Source of the DNA: a bacterium Scap17
GTDB lineage: Bacteria > Pseudomonadota > Gammaproteobacteria > Pseudomonadales > Halomonadaceae
DNA: 64,000 bases
Direction: 5' to 3'
Assembly (NCBI GenBank): GCA_013376735.1
Contig: VINJ01000001.1
Location: forward strand, 3,410,001 to 3,474,000
Shown here: piece after piece, positions 1 through 7,068 of the stretch
Numbering within the stretch: position 1 is the first letter of the stretch
Layout of the letters: the number at the start of each line of letters is the position of its first letter
Notes under the pieces: model-generated
What the model saw: only the letters and a program-made list of their open reading frames with translations
What the model was told of the DNA's origin: nothing
Database searches by the model: none
Made by a program: the position numbers and the translations under genes

Positions 1-780
1 CAGGCTCAGGGTATACACACGCCAGTAGCGCTGGGAGGCCGCAGGCAGTCCGGTGTCGAAACGCGCCCGAAACGCCAGGGCATCACTGCGACCCAGAGCG
101 GCGATATCACCGGGAGAGACACTGTCGGTAAGCCCCGTGGTGGCCTCGTTGAGCTGCGGCACGTTCCATAGCGGCGGCAAGCGGGGAAAGAGCACGAACA
201 AGCCCAGCATCAGCGGCAGGGACAGCCCCATCAGCCAGGCCGTCTCCCGCATGGCCTCGCGACGTTCGCGTGCACCGGCGATCAACACCAGCCCGCCGAC
301 CAGCCACGCCGCGGCCATGACCGAGGCCGCCGCCATCAAGGGCCCCTGGTCATGCAGGAAGGCCGCCGCCAGCACCACGAAACCCAGCCCGCAGACCACG
401 CGACCATCGCGCAGGCTGTCCGTCTCCAGCAGCTTGAGCAGATAGATGCCGACCAGCAGGCCGATCATTGCCTCCAGGCGCAGCATCTGGCCGTATTCGA
501 GAAACAGGCCCGCCGCGACCATGGCCACCGCCGCCAGCCGCAACAGGATGCCAGCGCGCGGAACTCGCGCCCGGAGTTGCTGAAAGCGCCACAACGCCGC
601 CAGCAAGGCCGGCAGGGCAAGCCATACCGGCATCCACAGCACATGCAGCGCCAGCACCAGACACTGGCCGATGAACAGGTGGCGCAGCTCCAGCCAGCCC
701 AATGCCTGATCAGGCGTCAGCGGTTTGCGCTGCCACCAGTGTCGTCTGGCACCAGAGGAGCTGGCTTTCGACAAGGTCAT
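1..780 (-). CDS. TgpA-like DUF3488/transglutaminase membrane protein, N-terminal part (runs off window)
   Basis: Reading leftward from the ATG at 780, the frame stays open to the window edge (about 260 residues). It encodes a short cytoplasmic lead with a basic, Trp-rich segment, then several hydrophobic helices separated by short polar loops. A periplasmic-looking stretch follows with the motif FPRLPPLWNVP, typical of the DUF3488 N-terminal domain of TgpA-type proteins. The catalytic transglutaminase domain would lie outside the window. Its start overlaps the stop of the DUF58 gene by four bases (ATGA), so the two are translationally coupled. MoxR, DUF58 and TgpA genes commonly travel together; the set is associated with cell-envelope processes, but the precise substrate is not evident here. 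Confidence 0.85.
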   Translation of the reverse strand, partial: MTLSKASSSGARRHWWQRKPLTPDQALGWLELRHLFIGQCLVLALHVLWMPVWLALPALLAALWRFQQLRARVPRAGILLRLAAVAMVAAGLFLEYGQMLRLEAMIGLLVGIYLLKLLETDSLRDGRVVCGLGFVVLAAAFLHDQGPLMAAASVMAAAWLVGGLVLIAGARERREAMRETAWLMGLSLPLMLGLFVLFPRLPPLWNVPQLNEATTGLTDSVSPGDIAALGRSDALAFRARFDTGLPAASQRYWRVYTLSL

Positions 781-1796
781 ACGCCGCCCTCCTGGCTCAA
801 GGGACGACTCGCGCCGGCTCGCTCGGCGGCCTCACTGGCCGCGAGCTGGGCGGACCATGGCAACCTTCCCTCGCCGCCGAACAGCGTCAATGCCTCAAGC
901 ACTCGACGGCGATGCGCCCCACCACTGGCGATGGCCAATGTCTGGCCCGGCAGCCGCAGACCATAGGTCGCCTGGGCGCCTTCCGCCGCCAGCACGCGCG
1001 CCGTGAGCTCCGAGAGCCGCTGCTCCATGTCGCCACGACAGGCCTCGTAATCCAGCCACAGCGAGGGACGCGCAGGCGTCTCGAAGCGCTTGGTGACCAG
1101 CTCGCCGCTGCGCCCCCAGTGCTTCCAGGCGATATGCGCTGGCGCATCACCCGGTACATAGCGGCGCAGTCCGGCGAAATCGCCCTGCTCTATCTGCTCG
1201 AGCGTGCGACGACTGCCCTGCGGGGTGGAGGGAAGCTCTGGCTGTGGATAGACGAGGACCGGCGTGTCGATCGCGATCCAGGCCCACAGGCGCACCAGTC
1301 CCAATGGCCAGCGCGACTCCAGCGTCAGTGTCGGCAATGAGAACTGGCCACGCTGAAAGGCCGCCAGCTCCAGCGGCGCACTGCCTTCGCCGTCATGGAT
1401 CTCGAGTCGCTGGCGCGCCTCTCCCAGCCGAACATCGATGGCATGCGAGCGAGCCCGACCGGTGAGGCGCACCATGACGCGCAACGTATTGCCCGCAAAC
1501 GCCTCGCCATCGGCGATCAGCTGCACTCGCACGCCCGCCAGATTGCGCCAGCTGCGAAAGATGCTGACCACTGCCACGGCGAACAGCCAGAAGGACAGAC
1601 CATGCGCCAGCGAGTTCTCGTAATTGATCCCCAACAGCAGCAGCAGAATCACCAGCACTGCCCAGAACAACCCGAAGGGCGTCGGCAAGATCATCAAGCG
1701 CGCGTGATGAAGCGCCTCACCTCCGCCAGTCGACATCTTGCGCAGCATGCGGGCTTTCACGCGCGTCCATGCCCCGGGCTTCGCCATCTGGGTCAT
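777..1796 (-). CDS. DUF58 domain protein of a MoxR operon
   Basis: This is a 339-residue protein. Two closely spaced hydrophobic helices occur near residues 38-75 (a run beginning LFWAVLVILLLLLGIN). The conserved DUF58 core follows, with RRYVPGDAPAHIAWKHWGRS near residues 215-235, the usual DUF58 signature (R-Y-x-PGD-x-x-x-I-x-W). DUF58 proteins have a von Willebrand A-like C-terminal half and work with MoxR AAA+ ATPases. The ATG at 1796 overlaps the stop of the moxR-like gene by ATGA, and its own stop overlaps the next start in the same way, so this is a tight three-gene operon. Function beyond the family is unknown. Confidence 0.88.
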   Translation of the reverse strand: MTQMAKPGAWTRVKARMLRKMSTGGGEALHHARLMILPTPFGLFWAVLVILLLLLGINYENSLAHGLSFWLFAVAVVSIFRSWRNLAGVRVQLIADGEAFAGNTLRVMVRLTGRARSHAIDVRLGEARQRLEIHDGEGSAPLELAAFQRGQFSLPTLTLESRWPLGLVRLWAWIAIDTPVLVYPQPELPSTPQGSRRTLEQIEQGDFAGLRRYVPGDAPAHIAWKHWGRSGELVTKRFETPARPSLWLDYEACRGDMEQRLSELTARVLAAEGAQATYGLRLPGQTLAIASGGAHRRRVLEALTLFGGEGRLPWSAQLAASEAAERAGASRPLSQEGGV

Positions 1797-2722
1797 GCAG
1801 GCACCACCGCCACCTGCCCGAGCAGATGGCGCGCCACGGCCTCACCTTCGACAACACTGCCTTCACTGAGACGGTGCCCCACGACGGGCGCCCAGACCGC
1901 TTGCACATCCTCCGGCAGCACATAGTCACGTCCTGCCAGCAGTGCCCAGCCACGCGCAGCACTGGCCAGCGCCAGCACCCCGCGCGTCGAGAGACCATAG
2001 GCCACTTCCGGCGAGCTGCGCGTCGCCGCCACCAGCGCCTGCAGATAATCCAGCAGCGGGTCAGACAGACGCACACGGTCCACGGCGGCCTGCCACTCCT
2101 TGAGCACCGAGACGGGCAACAAGGGTCGCAGCGCCTCGATATGCTGACGCCCGGCATTGCCCTTGAGAATCTCGCGCTCGGCTGCGGGTTCCGGGTAGCC
2201 CAATGACAGCCGCATCAGGAAGCGGTCCAGCTGGGACTCCGGCAGCGGGAAGGTGCCGGATTGCTGGAGCGGATTCTGGGTCGCGATCACGAAGAACGGT
2301 TCTGGCAGGCGACGGGTCTCGCCCTCCACCGTGACCTGACGCTCCTCCATCGCCTCCAGCAACGCGCTCTGCGTCTTGGGCGTGGCACGGTTGATCTCGT
2401 CCGCCAGCACCAGCGAGTGGAACACCGGGCCGGGGTGGAAGCGGAAGTTGCCCTCACGCGGATCAAATACCGACACGCCCAGAATGTCTGCCGGCAATAG
2501 ATCGCTGGTGAACTGCACCCGCTGCATGTCCGCTCCGATCAGACGCGCCAGCCCCTGGGCGAGGGTCGTCTTGCCCAGCCCGGGCAAATCCTCGACCAGG
2601 ACATGACCACGACACAGCAGACAACAGAGCGCCAGACGGATCTGGCGCGGCTTGCCCGCCAGCACCGCCGACAATGCGACTTCCACCTCTTCCAGCTGCT
2701 GTGGCAATACCTTGGCATTCAT
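1793..2722 (-). CDS. MoxR-family AAA+ ATPase
   Basis: This is a 309-residue ATPase. The Walker A motif reads GLGKTTLA in the context DLPGLGKTTLAQGLARL. Walker B is LVLADEINRA, followed by the MoxR-typical LLEAMEERQVTVEG, sensor motif ATQNP and an arginine-rich LDRFLMR. These are diagnostic of the MoxR group, whose members act as chaperone-like ATPases for partner proteins with von Willebrand or DUF58 domains. I chose the ATG at 2722, giving MNAKVLPQQL, because a GGAG Shine-Dalgarno lies about eight bases upstream; an in-frame TTG lies further out at 2740. It is the first gene of the leftward operon with the DUF58 and TgpA-like genes. Confidence 0.92.
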   Translation of the reverse strand: MNAKVLPQQLEEVEVALSAVLAGKPRQIRLALCCLLCRGHVLVEDLPGLGKTTLAQGLARLIGADMQRVQFTSDLLPADILGVSVFDPREGNFRFHPGPVFHSLVLADEINRATPKTQSALLEAMEERQVTVEGETRRLPEPFFVIATQNPLQQSGTFPLPESQLDRFLMRLSLGYPEPAAEREILKGNAGRQHIEALRPLLPVSVLKEWQAAVDRVRLSDPLLDYLQALVAATRSSPEVAYGLSTRGVLALASAARGWALLAGRDYVLPEDVQAVWAPVVGHRLSEGSVVEGEAVARHLLGQVAVVPA

Positions 2723-2840
2723 GCAAAGACTCCAGAACAAAGTGGGGAGGAGGAGATGCGGCCATCACGATGGGCAGCACACGCCAGATGACGCAAGGCC
2801 AGCGGCGTTGCTGCCCAGGCTCGACAAGGAAAAGCGAAGA

Positions 2841-3353
2841 TCATCGGCCCAGGCTCTCACTCAGAAAGCCTTCACGAATCAGGCGCTCAAGGGCCATACG
2901 GCTATCAGGGGTTGAAGGATGCAACGCAAGCGCATCAGCAGGCGTGACCCAGAAGGCATCTGCCACTTCTTCAGCCTGCAGGGTCAGCGGGCCATCGTAA
3001 TGCACCAGAAATGCACTGCCGAAGACATGGTTGGTCGCGTCTGTGTAGCAGAAATCGAAACAATGCTTGAGCGGCGCACCGCGCACGCCAATCTCTTCCT
3101 CCAGCTCGCGACGGGCAGCCACCTGCACGGCCTCACCGGCCCCGACAACCCCCCCGCTGGCAAGATCGAAATAGCCGGGGAACACTTCCTTGCTCAGGGT
3201 ACGCTTCTGGATGCACAGCTCACCGCGGCCATTGAGCACGAAGGCATAGGTCGCACGGTGCCAATAGCGGTAGCGACGCATCAAGCGACGCGGTGCCGTG
3301 CCACAAGGGCGATTCTGCGCATCGACCAGCTGAATGATTTCGTCCTGGATCAC
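2841..3353 (-). CDS. NUDIX hydrolase (YfcD-like)
   Basis: This is a 170-residue protein with a Nudix box at about residues 67-89: G-x5-E-x7-R-E-L-E-E-E-I-G, seen as GVVGAGEAVQVAARRELEEE. The N-terminal region (RATYAFVLNGRGELCIQKRT) matches the IDI/YfcD branch, which hydrolyses nucleoside-diphosphate-linked substrates; the true substrate is not predictable. The only start compatible with the full domain is the GTG at 3353. The gene lies alone, about 120 bp upstream (on the same strand) of the moxR-like gene, and may or may not be cotranscribed with it. Confidence 0.85.
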   Translation of the reverse strand: MIQDEIIQLVDAQNRPCGTAPRRLMRRYRYWHRATYAFVLNGRGELCIQKRTLSKEVFPGYFDLASGGVVGAGEAVQVAARRELEEEIGVRGAPLKHCFDFCYTDATNHVFGSAFLVHYDGPLTLQAEEVADAFWVTPADALALHPSTPDSRMALERLIREGFLSESLGR

Positions 3354-3675
3354 CGTTCCCTGTTCCTTGCCTGTCCTTGAATCACTTCGATAGCTACCCG
3401 CGACGACCTACACCGCCGGATAGCATCGACCAATGCGTCCCACGGTAGCAGAATGCGACGAGGCTGCCTTCAACTGCGGCCCGGACACCTGCCTTCACCC
3501 CCTGGAACAGGTGACGCTCACATTCGGGCAAACCACCTAAAACAGAACCCTCTGCACCAGCCTCTGCACTAGCCTCTACACTAGAGGCCATCGCCGTCAG
3601 AAAACACCACGCTGGCATCATGGACCGGCCCCAGGGTCATTCTCTTTACACGCCGATACAGGAGATGCGCACGGC
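3354..3675. other. intergenic region with short 12-bp tandem repeat
   Basis: No convincing gene is present in these 320 bases. Around 3554-3592 there is a degenerate tandem 12-mer of the form CCTCTGCACTAG repeated three times. The region separates the divergent NUDIX and copper-chaperone genes and must contain their promoters; I could not assign them confidently. Confidence 0.5.
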
Positions 3676-4227
3676 ATGAGGCAACCTCATAAGGGACATG
3701 GCGCGCCGCGACGCGCCGGACAGATATCGGCAGGCCTGACCGCCCTTCGCACCATCGCCACTACTGCCAGCAGATGGCTGGCGACGCTGGCCCTGCTCTC
3801 CCTTGCCACGGTTCACGCCACTGCGCAGGAGCCCCCATCCGCCATCCCCCATGTCGAGCAAGCCTTTGCGCTACCGACACCACCGAGTGCCACGACCGGG
3901 GCCGCCTACCTGACACTCTCGATCGCAAAGGGCGATGCCGTGCTGACAGGCGCCAGCACGCCGATGGCCGCCACGGTCGAATTGCACAGCATGCAAGTCA
4001 CGCAAGAGCGCATGCAGATGCACAGAATCGAGCAACTGGCGATTTCCTCTGACGCGCCGCTGACGATGGCTCCCGGCGGCGGCCCCCATCTGATGCTGAT
4101 CGGGCTGACGCAGCCACTCACTGCAGGCGACAGGCTGCCGCTGACGCTGCATTTCCTGGCGAGACCTGACACGAGTCTTGAGGTCTCGATCAAGGACTAC
4201 GCCGAGATGATGTCGCTCAGTGAGTGA
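3676..4227 (+). CDS. periplasmic copper chaperone PCu(A)C family (DUF461)
   Basis: This is a 183-residue secreted protein. A basic N-terminal extension is followed by a hydrophobic signal segment (WLATLALLSLATVHATAQ) with an A-x-A type cleavage site near residue 50. The mature domain has the PCuAC metal motif: VELHSM, then M-Q-M-H-R, then PGGGPHLMLIGL, that is the His/Met ligands spaced as in the family H(M)X10MX21HXM pattern. PCuAC proteins deliver Cu(I) to cytochrome oxidase CuA sites in the periplasm. The N-terminal lead before the signal is longer than usual, and a shorter start is possible. No oxidase gene is adjacent. A terminator follows at about 4307. Confidence 0.85.
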   Translation: MRQPHKGHGAPRRAGQISAGLTALRTIATTASRWLATLALLSLATVHATAQEPPSAIPHVEQAFALPTPPSATTGAAYLTLSIAKGDAVLTGASTPMAATVELHSMQVTQERMQMHRIEQLAISSDAPLTMAPGGGPHLMLIGLTQPLTAGDRLPLTLHFLARPDTSLEVSIKDYAEMMSLSE

Positions 4228-4306
4228 CGCCATCGGTGCATACGCCTCTATCGACAAACACCTCTATCGACAAGCGACCCAACCCGCGAAACGCGCATGC
4301 AAAACA

Positions 4307-4335
4307 GCCCTGACACAAGGTGCCAGGGCCGTTTT
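4307..4335 (+). terminator. intrinsic terminator after the PCuAC gene
   Basis: Inverted repeat GCCCTG (4307-4312) and CAGGGC (4324-4329) with an 11-base loop, followed by CGTTTT. It lies between convergent genes, just beyond the stop of the copper chaperone gene. Confidence 0.5.
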
Positions 4336-4382
4336 CTACCAGATAACGAATCACCAGATCCTCACCGGGCTGACAGGCTGTC

Positions 4383-5012
4383 TCAAAGCCCCCAGACCAC
4401 CCGCAACGCCAGCCCCAGCAACACCACGCCCGTCAGACGATTGATCCACATCGCGCGCGCCTGCAACCAGGGCAGCACCCGCGAATGCGACAGCACCAGT
4501 GCCACCAGCACATACCAGAGCCCGTCGATACCCATGGCCGTCACGACGACCAGCCACTTGCCCATCTCGCTCATCTCCGGCGTGATCAACTGACTGAGTA
4601 GCGCCACGAAGAACAGGATCAACTTGGGGTTGGCCAGCGCCACCATGAAACCATCGCGAATCGCCATGGAGCGGGACGTCGTGACGGCCTGCGCCTCCAG
4701 CGCTCCACCGCGGCCCGCCCGCAGCGCCTTGACCCCCAACCAGGCCAGGTAGGCTGCACCCAGCAGCATGACCGTCTGGAAGACGCCCGGATAATGAACG
4801 ATCAAGGCGCCGAGCCCCCAGGCAGTCAGCGCGGCGTACAACCCGACTCCCAGCGCATGACTGATACCGGCGGCGACCCCCGCACTCCTCCCGCCGCCCA
4901 GGGTATGGCGCAGCACCATCGCCAGACTCGGCCCGGGCGACATCGCCCCCATCGCGCATAGCGCAACCAGTGACAACCACAGATTCAGCGGCATCCAATG
5001 CATGAAGGTCAT
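4383..5012 (-). CDS. LysE/RhtB family amino-acid exporter
   Basis: This is a 209-residue inner-membrane protein with about six hydrophobic helices. The family signature is at the N-terminus (GAMSPGPSLAMVLRHTLGGG, residues 21-40), followed by GISHALGVGLYAALTAWGLG and the ANPKLILFFVALL motif near residue 130. LysE/RhtB proteins export amino acids or homoserine lactones by proton antiport; the substrate cannot be read from sequence. The ATG at 5012 is used, with an alternative ATG at 5003. No regulator is adjacent. Confidence 0.9.
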   Translation of the reverse strand: MTFMHWMPLNLWLSLVALCAMGAMSPGPSLAMVLRHTLGGGRSAGVAAGISHALGVGLYAALTAWGLGALIVHYPGVFQTVMLLGAAYLAWLGVKALRAGRGGALEAQAVTTSRSMAIRDGFMVALANPKLILFFVALLSQLITPEMSEMGKWLVVVTAMGIDGLWYVLVALVLSHSRVLPWLQARAMWINRLTGVVLLGLALRVVWGL

Positions 5013-5360
5013 TGCATGTTCCAGTCAATTGGTGAAAGCGACACTGCGCCGGCCTCGGACAACCACCTGGGGGCATCAAATGACAGAAGCCCGGCGCTCG
5101 CGATGGGGCCCGCCCTCCCCATCCTGCGTTGCAGATGGGATGCGAGTATCGGGCACATACGACTCCCACCAAGTCTTCAGGCAGACGCAGTCGAGTGTAT
5201 CAAGCGCCGTGCTGATGCGGCAGCAGGCCATATGGACGACCTGGACATGCCCCTCACGATGGGTGTCACACGGGCTGGACAGTCCGCACTCGAAGGCGGC
5301 CGTCGTGCATGGATTTATATGAGAACATAATAAAGTACAGAATTTTACACATTCGAAAAC

Positions 5361-5388
5361 TTGTGCAACAAATTAGGCGTTGTATAAG
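5361..5388 (+). promoter_or_regulatory. sigma70-like promoter ahead of the tandem structured repeats
   Basis: -35 TTGTGC (5361-5366), 16-bp spacer, -10 TATAAG (5383-5388), in a locally very AT-rich stretch (5320-5400) that contrasts with the surroundings. A transcript from here would start near 5395, immediately before the first structured repeat. Confidence 0.55.
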
Positions 5389-5398
5389 TTTGTGATAA

Positions 5399-5660
5399 CC
5401 AGTAACGTCTCTACCGCTGCTCAGGAAGAGCGGCAGGTTCAGCGTAGTGACAGGCCAAGTGCACAGGAAGTGCAGCCAGGGACAGGCCCTGTCAAAGGAT
5501 GACGCGCAGGCTTGGGGACTTCGCTCCTTAGCCAGGAAAATTCGTAAGCCTGAGCGGGTAGGTTTACGAATCTTCATGACTGGCAAGCCTGCGAGCTCAG
5601 GGAAAGAGAGCACTACGCTGAATGACACCGAATTCAGTCAGTTTCTGAAAGGTGTACAAG
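5399..5660 (+). ncRNA. structured RNA repeat, copy 1 (CsrB/RsmZ-like GGA-loop hairpins)
   Basis: This is the first of two tandem copies with a 272-bp period. Small perfect hairpins expose GGA in the loop: GCTC-AGGAA-GAGC (5419-5431), TGCAC-AGGAA-GTGCA (5459-5473), GTCA-AAGGA-TGAC (5491-5503) and CTC-AGGGAAA-GAG (5596-5608). There is also a long stem pairing ATTCGTAAGCCT (from 5540) with AGGTTTACGAAT (to 5571), and a CTGAAT/ATTCAG stem near 5618-5637. GGA in a hairpin loop is the binding signature of CsrA/RsmA, so this resembles CsrB/RsmY/RsmZ sponge RNAs. No terminator closes copy 1, so it is probably cotranscribed with copy 2. The RNA identity is inference from folding done by eye. Confidence 0.45.
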
Positions 5661-5672
5661 ATTCTTGCGGGT

Positions 5673-5930
5673 CAGTAGCGCCCGATCGCTGCTCAGGAAG
5701 AGCGGCAGGTTCAGCGTAGTGACGGGCCAAGTGCACAGGAAGTGCAGCCAGGGACAGGCCCTGTCAGAGGATGACGCGCAAGCATGGAAGCTTCACTCCC
5801 GGCTAGCAAGATCCATGAGTCTGAGCGATTGATTCATGGGCCTTGATGGCTGGCAGGTTTGCGAACTCAAGGAAAGAGACCACTACGCTGAACCTCACCA
5901 GATTCAGTCAATTGCTGAGAAGGAGAGGAG
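5673..5930 (+). ncRNA. structured RNA repeat, copy 2 (CsrB/RsmZ-like GGA-loop hairpins)
   Basis: This copy repeats copy 1 with mostly loop or compensatory changes. GCTC-AGGAA-GAGC and TGCAC-AGGAA-GTGCA are unchanged. The third hairpin is GTCA-GAGGA-TGAC (one loop change). A further AAGC-ATGGAA-GCTT hairpin appears, and CTC-AAGGAAA-GAG is kept. The long stem has a different sequence but still pairs: CCATGAGTC with GATTCATGG around the conserved loop TGAGCGA. The copy runs straight into the AGGAGAGGAG ribosome-binding region of the zinc-ribbon gene at 5933. It could therefore be either a sponge RNA or a long structured mRNA leader. Confidence 0.45.
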
Positions 5931-5932
5931 AC

Positions 5933-6178
5933 ATGGAAGGGAAAGCTCAAGCCGCACTGTGTTGTCCGGCATGCTCCGGCCTGAAGATGGAGTATCAGTA
6001 CCACACCCCATCGGCCGACCACCTGGTGCACTGCCAGGATTGCCATGAATACGTCGGCATGTGGTTTACCCTGCGCCAGGAACTCGCGATCCAGAACACC
6101 CGCATCGCACTTCTCGACCCCTCCATCGCCAGCAACAGCCTCTATCGACGCGTAACGAGCGTTCCACATCAGGCGTGA
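5933..6178 (+). CDS. small zinc-ribbon protein, possibly Ogr/Delta-like
   Basis: This is an 81-residue protein with two Cys pairs (CCPACS at residues 10-15 and HCQDCH at about 33-38), consistent with one zinc ribbon, followed by a helix-like tail. The ATG at 5933 is preceded by the strong Shine-Dalgarno AGGAGAGGAG. The spacing of the Cys pairs and the aromatic/hydrophobic residues between them recall Ogr/Delta transcription activators of P2-like phages, but similarity is weak and I do not assign that function. The gene sits downstream of the two structured repeats and ends just before a strong terminator. Confidence 0.6.
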   Translation: MEGKAQAALCCPACSGLKMEYQYHTPSADHLVHCQDCHEYVGMWFTLRQELAIQNTRIALLDPSIASNSLYRRVTSVPHQA

Positions 6179-6197
6179 GCCGCCGTCTGGAAGCACG

Positions 6198-6242
6198 AGA
6201 CACAGGAAAGCCCCGACATTCGTTCGGGGCTTTCCTGTGTCT
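6198..6242 (+). terminator. strong hairpin terminator after the zinc-ribbon gene
   Basis: A 19-bp perfect stem pairs AGACACAGGAAAGCCCCGA (6198-6216) with its complement at 6224-6242. It lies 20 bases after the stop. There is no long T run, but the stem contains CTTTCC and stability is very high. Confidence 0.65.
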
Positions 6243-6403
6243 GGGCCCCTGCCGTCACTTACAGAGCAAAGACAAGCAGCTGCCAGCGCCATGACAGGCA
6301 AGCGTAAAGAGATAAGCAAGGACAGGTATTCGGGACAGAGGTAGAGACAGACTGAGCGCGAGCGAAGAACCACGAGGAAGAAGAATCGGTGGGAGCCAGA
6401 AAC

Positions 6404-6428
6404 GCAAAAAGCCGCTCGAAAGCGACTT
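6404..6428 (-). terminator. displaced original terminator of the tRNA-Leu gene
   Basis: On the minus strand AAGTCGCT-TTCG-AGCGGCTT is followed by TTTGCG. It sits ten bases beyond the displaced tRNA 3' half. A near-copy with a compensatory base-pair change lies beyond the intact tRNA at 47670-47689. Confidence 0.65.
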
Positions 6429-6437
6429 TTTCAATTC

Positions 6438-6496
6438 TGGTGCCGGTGGTCGGACTCGAACCGACACGCCTATTAAGCGGCGGATTTTGAATCCGC
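6438..6496 (-). repeat. attL: displaced 3' half of tRNA-Leu (prophage left boundary)
   Basis: These 59 bases are identical to 47700-47758, the 3' half of the intact tRNA-Leu including CCA, T arm, variable arm and anticodon. After position 6496 the identity stops (CCAGAGC here, TGCGTCT at the intact gene), so no functional tRNA is encoded here. This is the attachment-site core duplicated by integration. Confidence 0.95.
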
Positions 6497-6804
6497 CCAG
6501 AGCAAAATCGCAGCCACGCTTGCCACGGGCTTTTGCACTAAAATCATGCACTTACATCATTGCACCTAGCACACTGCGCGCACTCAGACGCCACAGAACG
6601 CGGCGAAAACGCGGCGAAACGCGGCGAGAACGCGGCGAGAATATCGAGGCAACGCGGCGAGAACGCGGCCGCCAGGGTCCAGCAGAGACGGACAATGCAT
6701 CGAGCATGAGACGCCCACACCGCTGCCCGCATTGTTTGCATATCGGCAACATAGACCACCGGCCCAGACTGAGCACCGGCGATCAAATGCCCATCAAACA
6801 AACC
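6497..6804. repeat. phage left end: integrase arm-site-like direct repeats
   Basis: This non-coding stretch lies between attL and the last tail gene. It holds five exact copies of ACGCGGCGA starting at 6598, 6609, 6619, 6630 and 6652, plus a partial one at 6663. Spacing is 10-11 bp or 22 bp, that is about one or two helical turns. The same 9-mer occurs twice (47618, 47629) at the other phage end inside the 3' end of the integrase gene. In circular attP these would flank the core on both sides, as expected for arm-type sites of a tyrosine integrase. Nothing else is recognisable here. Confidence 0.65.
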
Positions 6805-7026
6805 TCACACCTCGACCACCACCACCGGCAGGCTAGGAGCCACGCCAGTGATCTGGTCCCCCTCCACGTAGACCATGCCACCCACCTGGGCATCGCCCTG
6901 GCAGGTGCGCACCCCACCCCCTACCAGATCCACGCGAACGCGCGAGCCGCTGACGCTGATCACCTCGCCTACCTGGCGCGGCGTGGTCGGCAGCAACGCC
7001 AGCAGGCGGCGATATGGATTGGCCAT
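6805..7026 (-). CDS. small phage protein at the end of the tail operon
   Basis: This is a 73-residue protein beginning MANPYRRLLALLP, with the ATG at 7026 preceded by AAAGGAGGGAG. The sequence is rich in alternating Val/Gly (GEVISVSGSRVRVDLVGG and later GGMVYVEGDQITGVAP), suggesting a small beta-barrel. It is the last gene of the leftward late operon, 40 bp after the large tail protein gene. The position would suit a tail or baseplate accessory, but I do not recognise it. Confidence 0.6.
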   Translation of the reverse strand: MANPYRRLLALLPTTPRQVGEVISVSGSRVRVDLVGGGVRTCQGDAQVGGMVYVEGDQITGVAPSLPVVVVEV

Positions 7027-7068
7027 GCTATCTCCCTCCTTTGCTTGAACTGATACCACACGACGCCA

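Noticed and set aside
5447-5719. 90-codon open frame through the tandem repeats
   Set aside because: The frame is not kept between the two copies, while the RNA pairing is; no ribosome site.
6438-6496. Second tRNA-Leu gene at the left boundary
   Set aside because: Only the 3' half is present; the D arm and acceptor 5' strand are missing.
6598-6670. Short regularly spaced repeats considered as a CRISPR array
   Set aside because: The repeat is 9 bp with 1-2 bp or 13 bp gaps, no spacers, and no cas genes; the same repeat at the opposite att end points to integrase arm sites.
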